From: Nocardia sp. BMG111209
GTDB taxonomy: Bacteria; Actinomycetota; Actinomycetes; Mycobacteriales; Mycobacteriaceae
DNA length: 64,000 nt
Direction: 5' to 3'
Assembly: GCF_000381925.1 (NCBI RefSeq)
Contig: NZ_KB907307.1
Coordinates: forward strand, 3,410,001-3,474,000
Shown piece by piece: positions 48,644 to 57,767 of the stretch. Each line of letters opens with the position of its first letter. Position 1 is the first letter of the stretch. The position numbers and the translations under genes are program-made. A model generated the notes under the pieces. It was given only the letters and a program-made list of their open reading frames with translations, was not told the origin of the DNA and ran no database searches.

Positions 48644-50176
48644 TCAGACGATTCCGGTGGGGCGACGCCGCGTACCCGGATCCTGTACCGGCATCCGGTT
48701 CGGCGGCACCGGATACGGTGCGCCCTTACCCGCATAACCGGCCGCGAGATTCGGGCCGCACTGGGCGAACGCGTTCGCGGTACGAGAATTCGGATCGGTC
48801 ACCCGCGGCGGCGCGGCATCGGGTGCGGAACCGAAATCGAAGGCCGATGTCATATCTCCGGTGACACTGCGCCGCCACTTCGTCAGATTGGGCACATCGA
48901 CGCCGAAACGGCGCTCCAGCAATCGCAATTGCGAGGTGTGGTCGAACGTTTCCGAGGCGACCAGGCCGCCGCGGGAATACGGCGAGATGACCCAGCACGG
49001 CACCCGATAACCGAGGCCGATCGGGCCCGTCACACCTTTGGCCGCGGGCACCCGCGCCAGATCGACGCTGAGGAATTCCCCCGGCGTGCCGGCCGGTGCG
49101 GTCGGCGGGGTCACGTGGTCGAAGAAACCACCGTTCTCGTCGTACATGACGATCAGCGCGGTCTTCTCCCACACCGCCGGATTCGAGGTGAGGATGTCGA
49201 GCACCTGCATGATGCCGACCGCGCCCAGCGCCGCCGGCAGCGCCGGATGCTCGCAGTTCAGCAGCGACGGGATCACCCAGGACACGGCCGGCAGCTGGTT
49301 CGCGGCCACGTCGGCGGCGAAGTCGTGCGGGTAGACCGGATCCTTACCGCGCCGCGACAGTTCGGAGTTCGGATCGGCGGCCTGCTTGAAGCAGCCCATC
49401 ATGCCGTCCAGGATCACCGAGGAGATCGGGCCGACGTCGCGGTTGTTGTAGATCTTCCAGCTCACCCCGGCCTCGGAGAGATTCTCCGGGTAGGTGCGCC
49501 AGCTGTAGGCGTTCTGCGGGATCAGCGTCGGGGTCTCCACCAGCGGGCCGCCGGCGAGGCCGTCCGGGTCGATGCTCGCGGACATCCAGTACAGCCGGTT
49601 CGGGTCGGTCGGGCCGAGCACCGAGCAGTGGTAGTGGTCGCAGAGGGTGAACGCGTCGGCGAGTTCGTGGTGCACCGGGATGTCGGCGCGGGTGTAGTAC
49701 CCCATCGCCGCGGGTCCGTTGCCGGGACCGACGCTGGCGATCGACATCGGCATCCACTGATCGTTGCGGCCGTTGTTCCAGGACTGGTGCATACCGGGCC
49801 AGCTGTGGTCCGGGTCGTTGATGCATTCGCCGTCGAGGGAGGCGCCCTGGTTGGTGTCGAGCCGGAACGGCAGCAGATAGCCGTCGGGGGTCGGGCCCGT
49901 GCCGGGCTCGTAGCCGTACTGCTTCCAGGCCGCGGACGGATCGTCGAAGCCGCGCACCCCGGACATCGTGCCGAAGTAGTGGTCGAACGACCGGTTCTCC
50001 TGCATCAGCAGCACGAAGTGCTCGATGTCGCCGAGGCCGCCCATCCCGGCCGGATCGGCGGCGTGCGCGCGCTCGATGATCGGATTCGCCCAGGACGCCA
50101 GCGCCGCCACACCGCCGACCGCCATCGCCTTGGCCAAGAATTCACGCCGGTTGTTGATGCCGTCGAAGAGCCCCAT
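48644..50176 (-). CDS. Tat-exported phospholipase C (PF04185 phosphoesterase family)
   Basis: The 510-residue protein belongs to the PlcA-D family, which splits phosphatidylcholine and sphingomyelin. A twin-arginine signal ([14 protein letters not shown], Arg10-Arg11) ends at AHA near 39. The core shows [36 protein letters not shown] text, [17 protein letters not shown] and [14 protein letters not shown], the family's metal and active-site segments. ATG 50176 starts the signal peptide. Short C-terminus, so no extra binding domain. A secreted virulence or phosphate-scavenging role is plausible. Confidence 0.9.
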   Translation of the reverse strand: MGLFDGINNRREFLAKAMAVGGVAALASWANPIIERAHAADPAGMGGLGDIEHFVLLMQENRSFDHYFGTMSGVRGFDDPSAAWKQYGYEPGTGPTPDGYLLPFRLDTNQGASLDGECINDPDHSWPGMHQSWNNGRNDQWMPMSIASVGPGNGPAAMGYYTRADIPVHHELADAFTLCDHYHCSVLGPTDPNRLYWMSASIDPDGLAGGPLVETPTLIPQNAYSWRTYPENLSEAGVSWKIYNNRDVGPISSVILDGMMGCFKQAADPNSELSRRGKDPVYPHDFAADVAANQLPAVSWVIPSLLNCEHPALPAALGAVGIMQVLDILTSNPAVWEKTALIVMYDENGGFFDHVTPPTAPAGTPGEFLSVDLARVPAAKGVTGPIGLGYRVPCWVISPYSRGGLVASETFDHTSQLRLLERRFGVDVPNLTKWRRSVTGDMTSAFDFGSAPDAAPPRVTDPNSRTANAFAQCGPNLAAGYAGKGAPYPVPPNRMPVQDPGTRRRPTGIV

Positions 50177-50336
50177 GCTGCCGCTCGAACCTTTCGTCCG
50201 CTGTGAAAGCCACATTTCACAGACAGCCGATGAGCGTAACCGACCCACGACCGACCGGTCTGGCCGACGGGTGAACACGAGACGAACCCGCGCCCGTTCC
50301 CCGCTCGCGCACACCGGTTCTGCTACCGGAACGGCC

Positions 50337-50366
50337 GGAGGCCCCGATCCGTGGATCGGGGCCTCC
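50337..50366 (-). terminator. Terminator after rpsA
   Basis: GGAGGCCCCGATCC (50337-50350) and GGATCGGGGCCTCC (50353-50366) pair perfectly around GT. It lies 14 bases after the rpsA stop. No T tract. The GGCCCCGATCC core also occurs in the terminator at 40344. Confidence 0.75.
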
Positions 50367-50380
50367 GTCGTTCGTGCGAA

Positions 50381-51841
50381 TTACGCGTTGCCGGAGAGCT
50401 TCTCCCGCAGTGCGGCGAGCTGCGCGTCGCTGGCCAGCGAACCGCCGGCCGACTCGGTCGGCGCGGCGGCCTGCGAACCGGTCTCGGAGGAGTAGTTCGA
50501 CGGCCCGCCCTTGGCGGCCTCGGCCGCGGCGTCGGCGGCCATCTTCTCCATCTGAGCGGTGTGCATCTTGTGGCGACGCTCCGCCTCGGCGTAGCGGCCT
50601 TCCCACTCTTCGCGCTGCTTGTCGAAGCCCTCGAGCCACTCGTTGGTGTCGGGGTCGAAGCCCTCGGGGAAGATGTAGTTCCCCTGGTCGTCGTAGCTGT
50701 CGGCCATGCCGTACTTCGACGGGTCGAACTCGGCGTGGTAGTCCTCGTTGGCCTGCTTCAGCGACAGCGAGATCCGGCGACGCTCCAGGTCGATGTCGAT
50801 GACCTTGACCATCGCGTCGTCGCCCACGGCCACGACCTGATCCGGCACCTCGACGTGGCGCTCGGCCAGCTCGGAGATGTGCACCAGGCCCTCGATGCCC
50901 TCCTCGACGCGGACGAACGCGCCGAACGGCACCAGCTTGGTGACCTTGCCCGGCACGATCTGGCCGATCGCGTGGGTGCGGGCGAACTGCCGCCACGGAT
51001 CTTCCTGAGTGGCCTTGAGCGACAGCGAGACCCGCTCGCGGTCCAGGTCGACGTCGAGCACCTCGACGGTGACCTCCATGCCGACCTCGACAACCTCGGA
51101 CGGGTGGTCGATGTGCTTCCAGGACAGCTCGGAGACGTGCACCAGGCCGTCCACCCCGCCCAGATCGACGAACGCGCCGAAGTTGACGATGGAGGAGACC
51201 ACACCCTTGCGGACCTGGCCCTTCTGCAGCTGGTGCAGGAACTCGCTGCGGACCTCGGACTGGGTCTGCTCGAGCCACGCGCGCCGCGACAGGACCACGT
51301 TGTTGCGGTTCTTGTCCAGCTCGATGATCTTGGCCTCGATCTCCTTGCCGACGTACGGCTGCAGATCGCGAACCCGGCGCATCTCGACCAGCGAGGCCGG
51401 GAGGAAGCCGCGGAGACCGATGTCGAGGATCAGACCACCCTTGACCACCTCGATGACGGTGCCCTTGACGGCCTCGTCCTTCTCCTTGAGCTCCTCGATG
51501 GTGCCCCATGCCCGCTCGTACTGCGCCCGCTTCTTCGACAGGATCAGCCGGCCTTCCTTGTCCTCCTTGGTGAGAACAAGAGCCTCGACCTCATCGCCCA
51601 CGGAAACGACCTCGGACGGGTCGACATCGTGTTTGATGGACAGCTCGCGGGACGGAATGACGCCTTCGGTCTTGTAACCGATGTCGAGCAGGACCTCGTC
51701 GCGATCGACCTTGACGATGGTGCCTTCGACGATGTCCCCGTCGTTGAAGTACTTGATCGTCTTGTCGATGGCGGCGAGGAAATCCTCGGCAGAGCCGATG
51801 TCGTTGACGGCTACCTGCGGCGAGGTGACGGTGGTGGGCAT
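50381..51841 (-). CDS. rpsA: 30S ribosomal protein S1
   Basis: The 486-residue product has four S1 RNA-binding domains (about 36-105, 122-190, 208-277, 295-363) and an acidic-to-Ala-rich C-terminal region. It binds mRNA at the 30S platform. ATG 51841 gives MPTTVTSPQVAVNDIGSAEDFLAAIDK, like the mycobacterial protein; an in-frame ATG at 51883 would add 14 residues. The only nearby purine-rich site (GGAG) is about 11 bases off. Confidence 0.97.
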   Translation of the reverse strand: MPTTVTSPQVAVNDIGSAEDFLAAIDKTIKYFNDGDIVEGTIVKVDRDEVLLDIGYKTEGVIPSRELSIKHDVDPSEVVSVGDEVEALVLTKEDKEGRLILSKKRAQYERAWGTIEELKEKDEAVKGTVIEVVKGGLILDIGLRGFLPASLVEMRRVRDLQPYVGKEIEAKIIELDKNRNNVVLSRRAWLEQTQSEVRSEFLHQLQKGQVRKGVVSSIVNFGAFVDLGGVDGLVHVSELSWKHIDHPSEVVEVGMEVTVEVLDVDLDRERVSLSLKATQEDPWRQFARTHAIGQIVPGKVTKLVPFGAFVRVEEGIEGLVHISELAERHVEVPDQVVAVGDDAMVKVIDIDLERRRISLSLKQANEDYHAEFDPSKYGMADSYDDQGNYIFPEGFDPDTNEWLEGFDKQREEWEGRYAEAERRHKMHTAQMEKMAADAAAEAAKGGPSNYSSETGSQAAAPTESAGGSLASDAQLAALREKLSGNA

Positions 51842-51928
51842 GTGTGAGGTTGCTCCGGACGGATTGTGGTCGGTAGTGGACATGTGGGCTTTCGGTTTTG
51901 CTGTGAAGTCACAGCGGTGGCACTAACG

Positions 51929-52020
51929 TTGACATGCACAGCACCTCGCTGCGACAGCACAACGCTGTACTCACTGCATGCGTACTCACAGCACGTGCGT
52001 TTCAGCACGTACGTGTGAAC
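51929..52020. repeat. Repeat-rich segment between rpsA and a methyltransferase
   Basis: Two GTACTCAC copies (51967-51974, 51982-51989) flank a GCATGC palindrome. GCACGTGC (51991-51998) and CACGTACGTG (52006-52015) are palindromes, and CAGCAC recurs several times. The DNA is less GC-rich than its surroundings. It is the divergent promoter region for rpsA and the gene at 52118. Confidence 0.5.
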
Positions 52021-52117
52021 ACGCTTGCACTGAGGACACTCGCGGAAAACAGCGTACGCGAGGTGCAATGTGCCAAGCAAACAAGGGGTCCCCCGGGCAA
52101 GTCGATACTCTCCCATC

Positions 52118-52990
52118 ATGCCCCATGATCACGCGGTCGCGCATGTCGAAGATCGACCGGCGACGCCCGATCCTCTGCTCGAAACCTCCCGGCCTGCGAA
52201 GATCCGGCTGGGTTCGGCCGCCAGCGAGCGCGCCAACCGGCGTTGGTGGGACGGTGACGCCTCCGAATACCACGCGACACACGGAGAGTTCCTCGGCGCC
52301 GACTCCCCCGGCGGCGAGTTCGTCTGGTGCCCGGAGGGGCTGCACGAGGGCGACTGGGGTCTGCTCGGCGATGTCGCCGGCAAACGGATCCTCGAGGTCG
52401 GCTGCGGCTCGGCGCCCTGTTCGCGCTGGCTGGCGGGGCGCGGCGGTCATCCGGTCGGGCTGGACGTCTCCCGGGGAATGCTGGACCGGGGTCTGGCGGC
52501 GATGGCGCGCGGCGGGCCGCGGGTGCCGTTGGTGCAGGCCGGGGCGGAGGCGCTGCCGTTCGGCGACGAGAGTTTCGATCTGGCCTGTTCGGCCTTCGGC
52601 GCGGTGCCGTTCGTGGCCGATTCGGCGCTGGTCATGCGCGAGGTGGCGCGGGTGCTGCGGCCGGGCGGACGCTGGGTGTTCGCCGTCAATCATCCGATGC
52701 GCTGGATCTTCCTCGACGATCCGGGGCCGAAAGGGCTGGCGGCGACCAATTCCTATTTCGACCGCAGCCCCTATGTGGAGGTGGACGCCGCCGGTGAACC
52801 CAGCTACGCCGAACACCATCGCACCCTCGGCGACCGGGTCCGGGAGATCGTCGCCGCGGGCCTGGTCCTGCTCGATCTGATCGAGCCGGAATGGCCGGAA
52901 TTGCTGGACCGCGAGTGGGGGCAGTGGAGTCCGTTGCGCGGCGAGATCTTCCCGGGCACCGCCATCTTCGTCACCGCCAAACCCGAGTGA
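52118..52990 (+). CDS. Class I SAM-dependent methyltransferase
   Basis: The 290-residue product has a conserved N-terminus RANRRWWDGDASEYHATHGEFLGA, motif I ILEVGCGSAPCSRWLAGRG, GLDVSRGML and VLRPGGRWVFAVNHPMRW. It belongs to an actinobacterial group without known substrate. ATG 52118 has no strong ribosome site; an ATG at 52070 is in frame. It converges on the RHH gene. Confidence 0.82.
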   Translation: MPHDHAVAHVEDRPATPDPLLETSRPAKIRLGSAASERANRRWWDGDASEYHATHGEFLGADSPGGEFVWCPEGLHEGDWGLLGDVAGKRILEVGCGSAPCSRWLAGRGGHPVGLDVSRGMLDRGLAAMARGGPRVPLVQAGAEALPFGDESFDLACSAFGAVPFVADSALVMREVARVLRPGGRWVFAVNHPMRWIFLDDPGPKGLAATNSYFDRSPYVEVDAAGEPSYAEHHRTLGDRVREIVAAGLVLLDLIEPEWPELLDREWGQWSPLRGEIFPGTAIFVTAKPE

Positions 52991-53035
52991 TCGGTCCCGG
53001 ATCTCCCGGGACCGAACTCCCGGATTTCCGGACGG

Positions 53036-53197
53036 TCAATTCTTCGGCATGCGGCCGACCTGTTGCAGGGCCAGCCGCAGCGCGTACTCGATCTGGGCGT
53101 TGACGCTGCGCAGGTCGTCGGCCGCCCATTTGGCGATGGCCTCGTGGACGGCCGGATCGAGCCGCAGCAGCACCTTCTTCGGCTCGCGCTTGGCCAT
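53036..53197 (-). CDS. Ribbon-helix-helix (Arc/HicB-antitoxin-like) protein
   Basis: This 53-residue protein (MAKREPKKVLLRLDPAVHEAIAKW, then AADDLRSVNAQIEYALRLALQQVG) has the RHH pattern: a basic strand KVLLRLD, helix VHEAIAKWAADD, turn LRSVN, helix AQIEYALRLALQQ. Such proteins bind DNA as dimers. Its ATG shares the A with the TGA of the SPFH gene, so the two are coupled. No toxin gene adjoins it. It may regulate its own operon through the GTGATATCAC palindrome upstream. Confidence 0.82.
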   Translation of the reverse strand: MAKREPKKVLLRLDPAVHEAIAKWAADDLRSVNAQIEYALRLALQQVGRMPKN

Positions 53198-54036
53198 CAG
53201 GAATACAGCGTCCCGGCGTTGACCACCGGGGTGGCCGAGCGATCACCACACAGCACCACCAGCAGATTCGACACCATCGCGGCCTTGCGCTCCTCGTCGA
53301 GTTCGACCATGCCCTCGGCGGTGAGCCGCTCCAGCGCCATGCCGACCATGCCGACCGCGCCCTCCACGATCCGGCTGCGCGCGGCCACCACCTGCGCGGC
53401 CTGCTGCCGGACCAGCATCGCCTGGGCGATCTCCGGCGCGTAGGCCAGATGGGTGATGCGCGCCTCGGTGACCTCTATGCCAGCCAGCAGGGTGCGCTCA
53501 CGCAGTTCGGCGGTCAGTTCCTCGGCGACCTCGGTGCCGTTGCGCAGGCTGGTGTGGTGCGGTTCGTCGGAGTCGTACGGATGCGTGGTGGCGAGGTGCC
53601 GGACCGCCGCCTCCGACTGGGTCTGCACGTACTCCTCGTAGTCGTCCACCGCGAAGGCGGCCTTGAAACTGTCCACGACGCGGTAGACGACCACGGCCGC
53701 GATCTCCACCGGATTGCCGTCGGAGTCGTTGACCTTCAGCTTCTGCGTCTCGAAGTTGCGCACCCGCAACGAGATTCGCCGCTTGTTGCTCAGCGGGACC
53801 ACCCAGTAGAAACCGGCCTCGCTCACCGAGCCGACGTAGCGGCCGAAGAACTGGATGACCTTGGCCTCGTTCGGGCCGAGCGTGGTCAGACCGGTGAGCA
53901 ACAGTATCGCCGCCACGATCACGATGATCCCCAGCGGCGGCACCAGAGCCGCCAGCGCGGCGCCGACGACGGCGACGACCAGCAGGCCCAGCAGCATGAA
54001 GAACCCGTTGAGCCGAAAGGCCGGGCGAAGCTCCAT
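53197..54036 (-). CDS. SPFH/Band 7 membrane protein
   Basis: The 279-residue product has two N-terminal membrane segments (about 9-29 and 32-50), then an SPFH domain (about 55-230: LGPNEAKVIQFFGRYVGSVSEAGFYWVVPLSNKRRISLRVRNFETQKLKVND) and a helical end. SPFH proteins form flotillin-like assemblies at the membrane. GGGAGG lies five bases before the ATG. It forms an overlapping unit with a ribbon-helix-helix gene, a pairing seen in actinobacteria. Confidence 0.9.
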   Translation of the reverse strand: MELRPAFRLNGFFMLLGLLVVAVVGAALAALVPPLGIIVIVAAILLLTGLTTLGPNEAKVIQFFGRYVGSVSEAGFYWVVPLSNKRRISLRVRNFETQKLKVNDSDGNPVEIAAVVVYRVVDSFKAAFAVDDYEEYVQTQSEAAVRHLATTHPYDSDEPHHTSLRNGTEVAEELTAELRERTLLAGIEVTEARITHLAYAPEIAQAMLVRQQAAQVVAARSRIVEGAVGMVGMALERLTAEGMVELDEERKAAMVSNLLVVLCGDRSATPVVNAGTLYS

Positions 54037-54056
54037 GACATCCTCCCAATATTGAA

Positions 54057-54066
54057 GTGATATCAC
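54057..54066. promoter_or_regulatory. Palindrome in the SPFH-RHH leader
   Basis: GTGATATCAC is perfectly self-complementary and lies about 20 bases before the SPFH start. On the minus strand a -10-like TACTAT (54077-54072) lies just upstream of it, so a bound protein would cover the transcript start. RHH dimers bind short palindromes of this kind. Confidence 0.5.
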
Positions 54067-54125
54067 GAAGATAGTACGCGGGACCGCCGCCGTCCAGTGC
54101 CGGGGCAGCAGCCGGCCGACGGCGG

Positions 54126-54338
54126 CCGGTCCCGACGGCAGCCGGTCCCGACGGCAGCCGGTCCCGACGGCAGCCGGTCCCGACGGCAGCCGGTCCCGAC
54201 GGCAGCCGGTCCCGACGGCAGCCGGTCCCGACGGCAGCCGGTCCCGACGGCAGCCGGTCCCGACGGCAGCCGGTCCCGACGGCAGCCGGTCCCGACGGCA
54301 GCCGGTCCCGACGGCAGCCGGTCCCGACGGCAGCCGGT
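54126..54338. repeat. Tandem array of a 16-bp unit, 13 perfect copies
   Basis: CCGGTCCCGACGGCAG occurs 13 times without change from 54126 to 54333, followed by a partial copy and preceded by a diverged copy at 54110-54125. It is a minisatellite: no spacers, so not CRISPR. The unit is not a multiple of three, so all frames stay open, which creates spurious ORFs. It lies between the SPFH promoter and the end of the BBE flavoprotein gene. Confidence 0.97.
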
Positions 54339-54371
54339 GTCGTGTGGCCGACACTCGATCGCGTGCCGGGC

Positions 54372-55907
54372 TCAGTCCGCCGGGCGGATGTTGCGGTTGT
54401 GCCGGAACAGGTTGGCCGGATCGCATTCGGCCTTGAGAGCGGCGAGGCGGGTGTAGGTCGCGGGGGCGTACCCGGCGCGGGTCTGCGCCTCTCCCGCCCA
54501 ATCACCCGCACCGTAGAGGAACGCGAGGCTGTGGCCGATCATCCACGGAGACAGGATGTTCCGGAATTCTTCGTGATGAGCGCGCAGGGCATCATGCGCC
54601 GCTGGGATGCCCGAATTGCTGCGCGCCTGCCCACCCGTGCCGGGTCGCGCCTGCCCGTCCGCGCTGGGCCGCGCCTCGCCACCCGCGCCGGACCGCGCCT
54701 GTCCATCCGAGCCGGGTCGCGGCTCTCCATCTGAGCCGGGTCGCGGCTTCCCGTCCGAGCCATTCTGCGGCTCCCCGCCGGTGATGATGCGGCCCAGGTA
54801 GGCCGCCTCGCGGTGGTCGATCGCGATCCCGGCCGGCCCGGGGCGGCTCAGCGCGCCACCGAGCCGCCGGAACCCGAGCACGGTCGGGATCTCCGAGTCC
54901 GCTCCCACAGCGTCCAGCAGCGCGTCGGTGGCGGTGGCGGTCAGGTCCGACACCAGGGCATTGGTCGCGGCGTAGGCGTGCGGGAAGTTCGGATCGCCGT
55001 GGATGGTGTGCGTTTCCGCGTACGGCATCGTGCGCAGCGTGTCGGCGAGGCGGGGGCCGACCGCACGCAGCGGCGCCACCAGCGCCTCGCCGTCGGCTCC
55101 GGAACCGGTCCACGCGACGGTGATCGTGGCAATGTACTTGCCGCGCAACGGTTCCGGGATCATCGGCAGATCGGGCATCGTCATCAGTGTGATGCTCGTA
55201 TCCATCTCGCCGGGCACGGCCGAACTCCACTGCCGCCACTGCTCGAGGACGGGTTCCACCAGCGCCGTGCCGAAAGTCAGCTGCCCGCCGAACACCCGGG
55301 TGATCGGGAACAGCTCCACCTCCAGCGAGGTGACCACGCCGAAGTTGCCACCGCTGCCCAGTACCGCCCCGAACAGTTCGTCGCCGGGCGTCAGGTGGCG
55401 CGACCGGCCGTCCGCGGTGACCAGATCGAGTGCGCGGACATGGTCGGCGGCGTAACCGAAACTGCGGGCCAGGATGCCGAGACCGCCGCCGAGGTGGTAG
55501 CCGATCACGCCGACCGACGGGGAGGAGCCGTTCAGCGGGGCCAGCCCGCGCTCGACCGCCGCCGCGATCAGCGCGCTCGCCGGGGCGCCGGCCGCCACCC
55601 GCGCCGTGCGCGCCACCGAATCGACGGCGACCTCGGCCATCCGCCGGGTGGAGATCAGCAGCCCACCGTCGGCGGGTACCGACAGACCGTGCCCGGTGGC
55701 CTGCACGGCGATCGGAAGTTCCTGTCGCGCAGCATATTCCACGCCGATCCGGACATCCTCGGCGTCGGCCGCGCCGAGTACGAGCGCCGGCCGGTGAACG
55801 TAGGCGGTCTGGAATCCGGCGACCTCCTCGTCGAATCCCGGCTCGCCGGGCCGGAACACCGGGCCGGTGGTGTGGAGGCGGTCGGTCGAATGCGGTGTCG
55901 TGGTCAT
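54372..55907 (-). CDS. FAD-binding oxidoreductase with BBE domain
   Basis: The 511-residue product is a berberine-bridge-enzyme-like flavoprotein: FAD domain (about 35-210) with RPALVLGAADAEDVRIGVEYA, VQATGHGL and GGLGILARSFGYAADH, and a C-terminal BBE segment (CDPANLFRHNRNIRP). The His in GHGL is a usual covalent flavin ligand; the second Cys is not seen. Residues 381-429 are a low-complexity insert coded by six degenerate 24-bp repeats. It is divergent from a LysR gene. ATG 55907 is chosen; GTG 55916 is an alternative. Confidence 0.85.
   Translation of the reverse strand: MTTTPHSTDRLHTTGPVFRPGEPGFDEEVAGFQTAYVHRPALVLGAADAEDVRIGVEYAARQELPIAVQATGHGLSVPADGGLLISTRRMAEVAVDSVARTARVAAGAPASALIAAAVERGLAPLNGSSPSVGVIGYHLGGGLGILARSFGYAADHVRALDLVTADGRSRHLTPGDELFGAVLGSGGNFGVVTSLEVELFPITRVFGGQLTFGTALVEPVLEQWRQWSSAVPGEMDTSITLMTMPDLPMIPEPLRGKYIATITVAWTGSGADGEALVAPLRAVGPRLADTLRTMPYAETHTIHGDPNFPHAYAATNALVSDLTATATDALLDAVGADSEIPTVLGFRRLGGALSRPGPAGIAIDHREAAYLGRIITGGEPQNGSDGKPRPGSDGEPRPGSDGQARSGAGGEARPSADGQARPGTGGQARSNSGIPAAHDALRAHHEEFRNILSPWMIGHSLAFLYGAGDWAGEAQTRAGYAPATYTRLAALKAECDPANLFRHNRNIRPAD
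54622..54765 (-). repeat. Six degenerate 24-bp repeats inside the BBE flavoprotein gene
   Basis: Units start at 54622, 54646, 54670, 54694, 54718 and 54742, with a partial unit after. On the coding strand each gives eight residues of the type GSDGxPRP or GxGGQARP, making a flexible Gly/Pro/Arg insert before the BBE end. The frame is kept. Confidence 0.85.
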
Positions 55908-55978
55908 GAACTCCACGATTCCGCCGGATGGGTGAGAAGTAAAACAGATAGTTCTTCTGGTTACTAGAATGATCGGTT
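55908..55978. promoter_or_regulatory. Divergent promoter region with LysR-site candidates
   Basis: The AT-rich stretch 55935-55969 has AGTAA (55938-55942) and TTACT (55961-55965) as an inverted repeat, AGAAG and CTTCT inside, and a TAGAAT that can serve as -10 for the LysR gene. LysR proteins bind such interrupted palindromes between divergent genes. Confidence 0.4.
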
Positions 55979-56914
55979 ATGGAACTGCGGCAGTTGCGCT
56001 ACTTCGTGACCGTGGTCGAGGAGGCCAACTTCACCCGGGCCGCGGCCCGGCTGCACCTGGCCCAGCCCGGCCTGTCGGCCCAGATCCGGCAGCTGGAACG
56101 GGAACTCGGCCAGCCACTGCTGGACCGCTCCGGCCGCACCGTCACACCCACCGCGGTCGGCGCCGCGGTACTGCCGCACGCGCGGGCCGCTCTGGCTGCG
56201 GCACAACAGGTCTCACATACCGTCGACGAGTTCACCGGCCTGTTGCGGGGCCAGGTCCGGATCGGGCTGATCTCCGGCGCCGCCGACTCCGAGGTCGACA
56301 TCGCGCGGGTGCTGGCCGACTTCCACCACGACCATCCCCAGATCGGTATCGCGTTGACCGAGAACACTTCCGAGGCCATGTACGCCGCGCTGCGCCGCGA
56401 CGATCTGGACATCGTGCTGATCAGCATCGCCGATGCCGAACTCGATCCGGCCGTGGCCACCGCGACCGTGCTGGAGACCACGATCGTCGCCGCCGTCGCC
56501 GCCGATTCCGCGGATTTCCCCGAGCGCATCGGCCTCGCCGAACTGTGTACCCACCCGCTGATCTGCCTGCCGCCCGGTACCGGCATCCGCCGGGTGCTCG
56601 ACACCGCCTGTGCCGCACGGGGTCTGACCCCCAACGTGGCCTACGAGGCGGTCGCCCCGCCGTTGCTGATCCGGCTGGCCGCCCATCGCCTCGGCGTCGC
56701 CATCGTGCCGGCCCTGGCCCCGGCCGACGCGGCCGCACTGGGGGTCCGCACCCTCACGATCGATCCGCCGCTGTACGGCCGGCTGCTGCTGGCCTGGAAC
56801 ACCGACCGTCCGTTGAACCCGGCCGCGAAGATCCTGCTCGACCGGCTCCATATCGCCCTCGACGGCCTGGGCGATCCGGCCGCGAAATCGCCGGGGCGCA
56901 ACGGATCCCGGTAA
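55979..56914 (+). CDS. LysR family transcriptional regulator
   Basis: The 311-residue product has the LysR HTH (MELRQLRYFVTVVEEANFTRAAARLHLAQPGLSAQIRQLERELGQPLLDRSGRTVTPT) and a two-lobed effector domain starting near RGQVRIGLISGAA. It is divergent from the BBE flavoprotein, its likely target. The end lies 15 bases from the convergent ABC ATPase gene. Confidence 0.93.
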   Translation: MELRQLRYFVTVVEEANFTRAAARLHLAQPGLSAQIRQLERELGQPLLDRSGRTVTPTAVGAAVLPHARAALAAAQQVSHTVDEFTGLLRGQVRIGLISGAADSEVDIARVLADFHHDHPQIGIALTENTSEAMYAALRRDDLDIVLISIADAELDPAVATATVLETTIVAAVAADSADFPERIGLAELCTHPLICLPPGTGIRRVLDTACAARGLTPNVAYEAVAPPLLIRLAAHRLGVAIVPALAPADAAALGVRTLTIDPPLYGRLLLAWNTDRPLNPAAKILLDRLHIALDGLGDPAAKSPGRNGSR

Positions 56915-56929
56915 GGACCACCGGCCGGA

Positions 56930-57739
56930 TCACAGGATGCGGGACAGGAAGACCTGTGTCCGTTCGTGTTTCGGATCGGCCAGCACCTCCCGCGGCGGTC
57001 CGGACTCCACCACCACGCCGCCGTCCATGAACACCAGTTGATCGGCAACCTCACGGGCGAAACCCATTTCGTGGGTCACCACCACCATGGTCATGCCGGT
57101 GGCCGCCAATTCCCGCATGACGGTGAGGACCTCGCCGACCAGTTCGGGATCGAGCGCGGAGGTCGGCTCGTCGAACAGCATCAGCTTCGGATCCATGGCC
57201 AGCGCGCGGGCGATCGCCACCCGCTGCTGCTGACCGCCGGACAACTGTGCCGGATAGCTGTCGGCCTTGTCCGCCAACCCGACTCGGGTGAGCAGATCCA
57301 TCGCACGATCGGACGCCTCGGCCCGCCGGATCTTCTTCACCTGCATCGGCGCCTCGATGACGTTCTCCAGCGCGGTGCGGTGCGGGAACAGGTTGAAATG
57401 CTGGAACACCATGCCGATATCGCGCCGCTGCCGGGACGCGTCGCGCGGGCTCATCTCGTACAGCCGCCCGCCCTTCTCCCGATAGCCGATCAGGTCGCCG
57501 TCGACGTACAGCCGTCCGGCTTCGATCTGCTCCAGATGATTGACGCAGCGCAGGAAGGTCGACTTCCCGGATCCGGACGGGCCGATCATGCACAGCACCT
57601 CGCCGCGCGCGACCTCCAGCGAGACACCCTTCAGCACCCGCAGCGTGCCGAAGCTCTTGCACACCCGGTCCGCGCGGACCATCGGAACCGTCTCCCCGCC
57701 CGTGGCCTGCGACGGCGAAGTGCTTGCCGCGGAACTCAT
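56930..57739 (-). CDS. Amino-acid ABC transporter ATP-binding protein
   Basis: The 269-residue ATPase belongs to the polar amino-acid importer family. Walker A is [13 protein letters not shown], the Q loop is FQHFNLFPH, the signature is [15 protein letters not shown], Walker B is [13 protein letters not shown] and the switch His is in [18 protein letters not shown] precedes the ATG. It is the third gene of an SBP-permease-ATPase operon, in a different order from gluABCD, and its system has one permease only, so that would be a homodimer. Confidence 0.92.
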   Translation of the reverse strand: MSSAASTSPSQATGGETVPMVRADRVCKSFGTLRVLKGVSLEVARGEVLCMIGPSGSGKSTFLRCVNHLEQIEAGRLYVDGDLIGYREKGGRLYEMSPRDASRQRRDIGMVFQHFNLFPHRTALENVIEAPMQVKKIRRAEASDRAMDLLTRVGLADKADSYPAQLSGGQQQRVAIARALAMDPKLMLFDEPTSALDPELVGEVLTVMRELAATGMTMVVVTHEMGFAREVADQLVFMDGGVVVESGPPREVLADPKHERTQVFLSRIL

Positions 57740-57767
57740 CTCACCGCTCCTCTCGACCGCACCGGCC

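Noticed and set aside
51929..51934. TTGACA on the plus strand as a -35 for the methyltransferase gene
   Set aside because: No -10-like hexamer lies at 16-19 bp.
54126..54338. CRISPR array
   Set aside because: Units are directly adjacent with no spacers and no cas genes are near.
54097..54501. Repeat proteins (RSRRQPVPTAAGPDG-type) read from the 16-bp array, and long N-terminal extensions of the SPFH gene
   Set aside because: The unit length leaves every frame open; GGGAGG five bases before ATG 54036 fixes the SPFH start.
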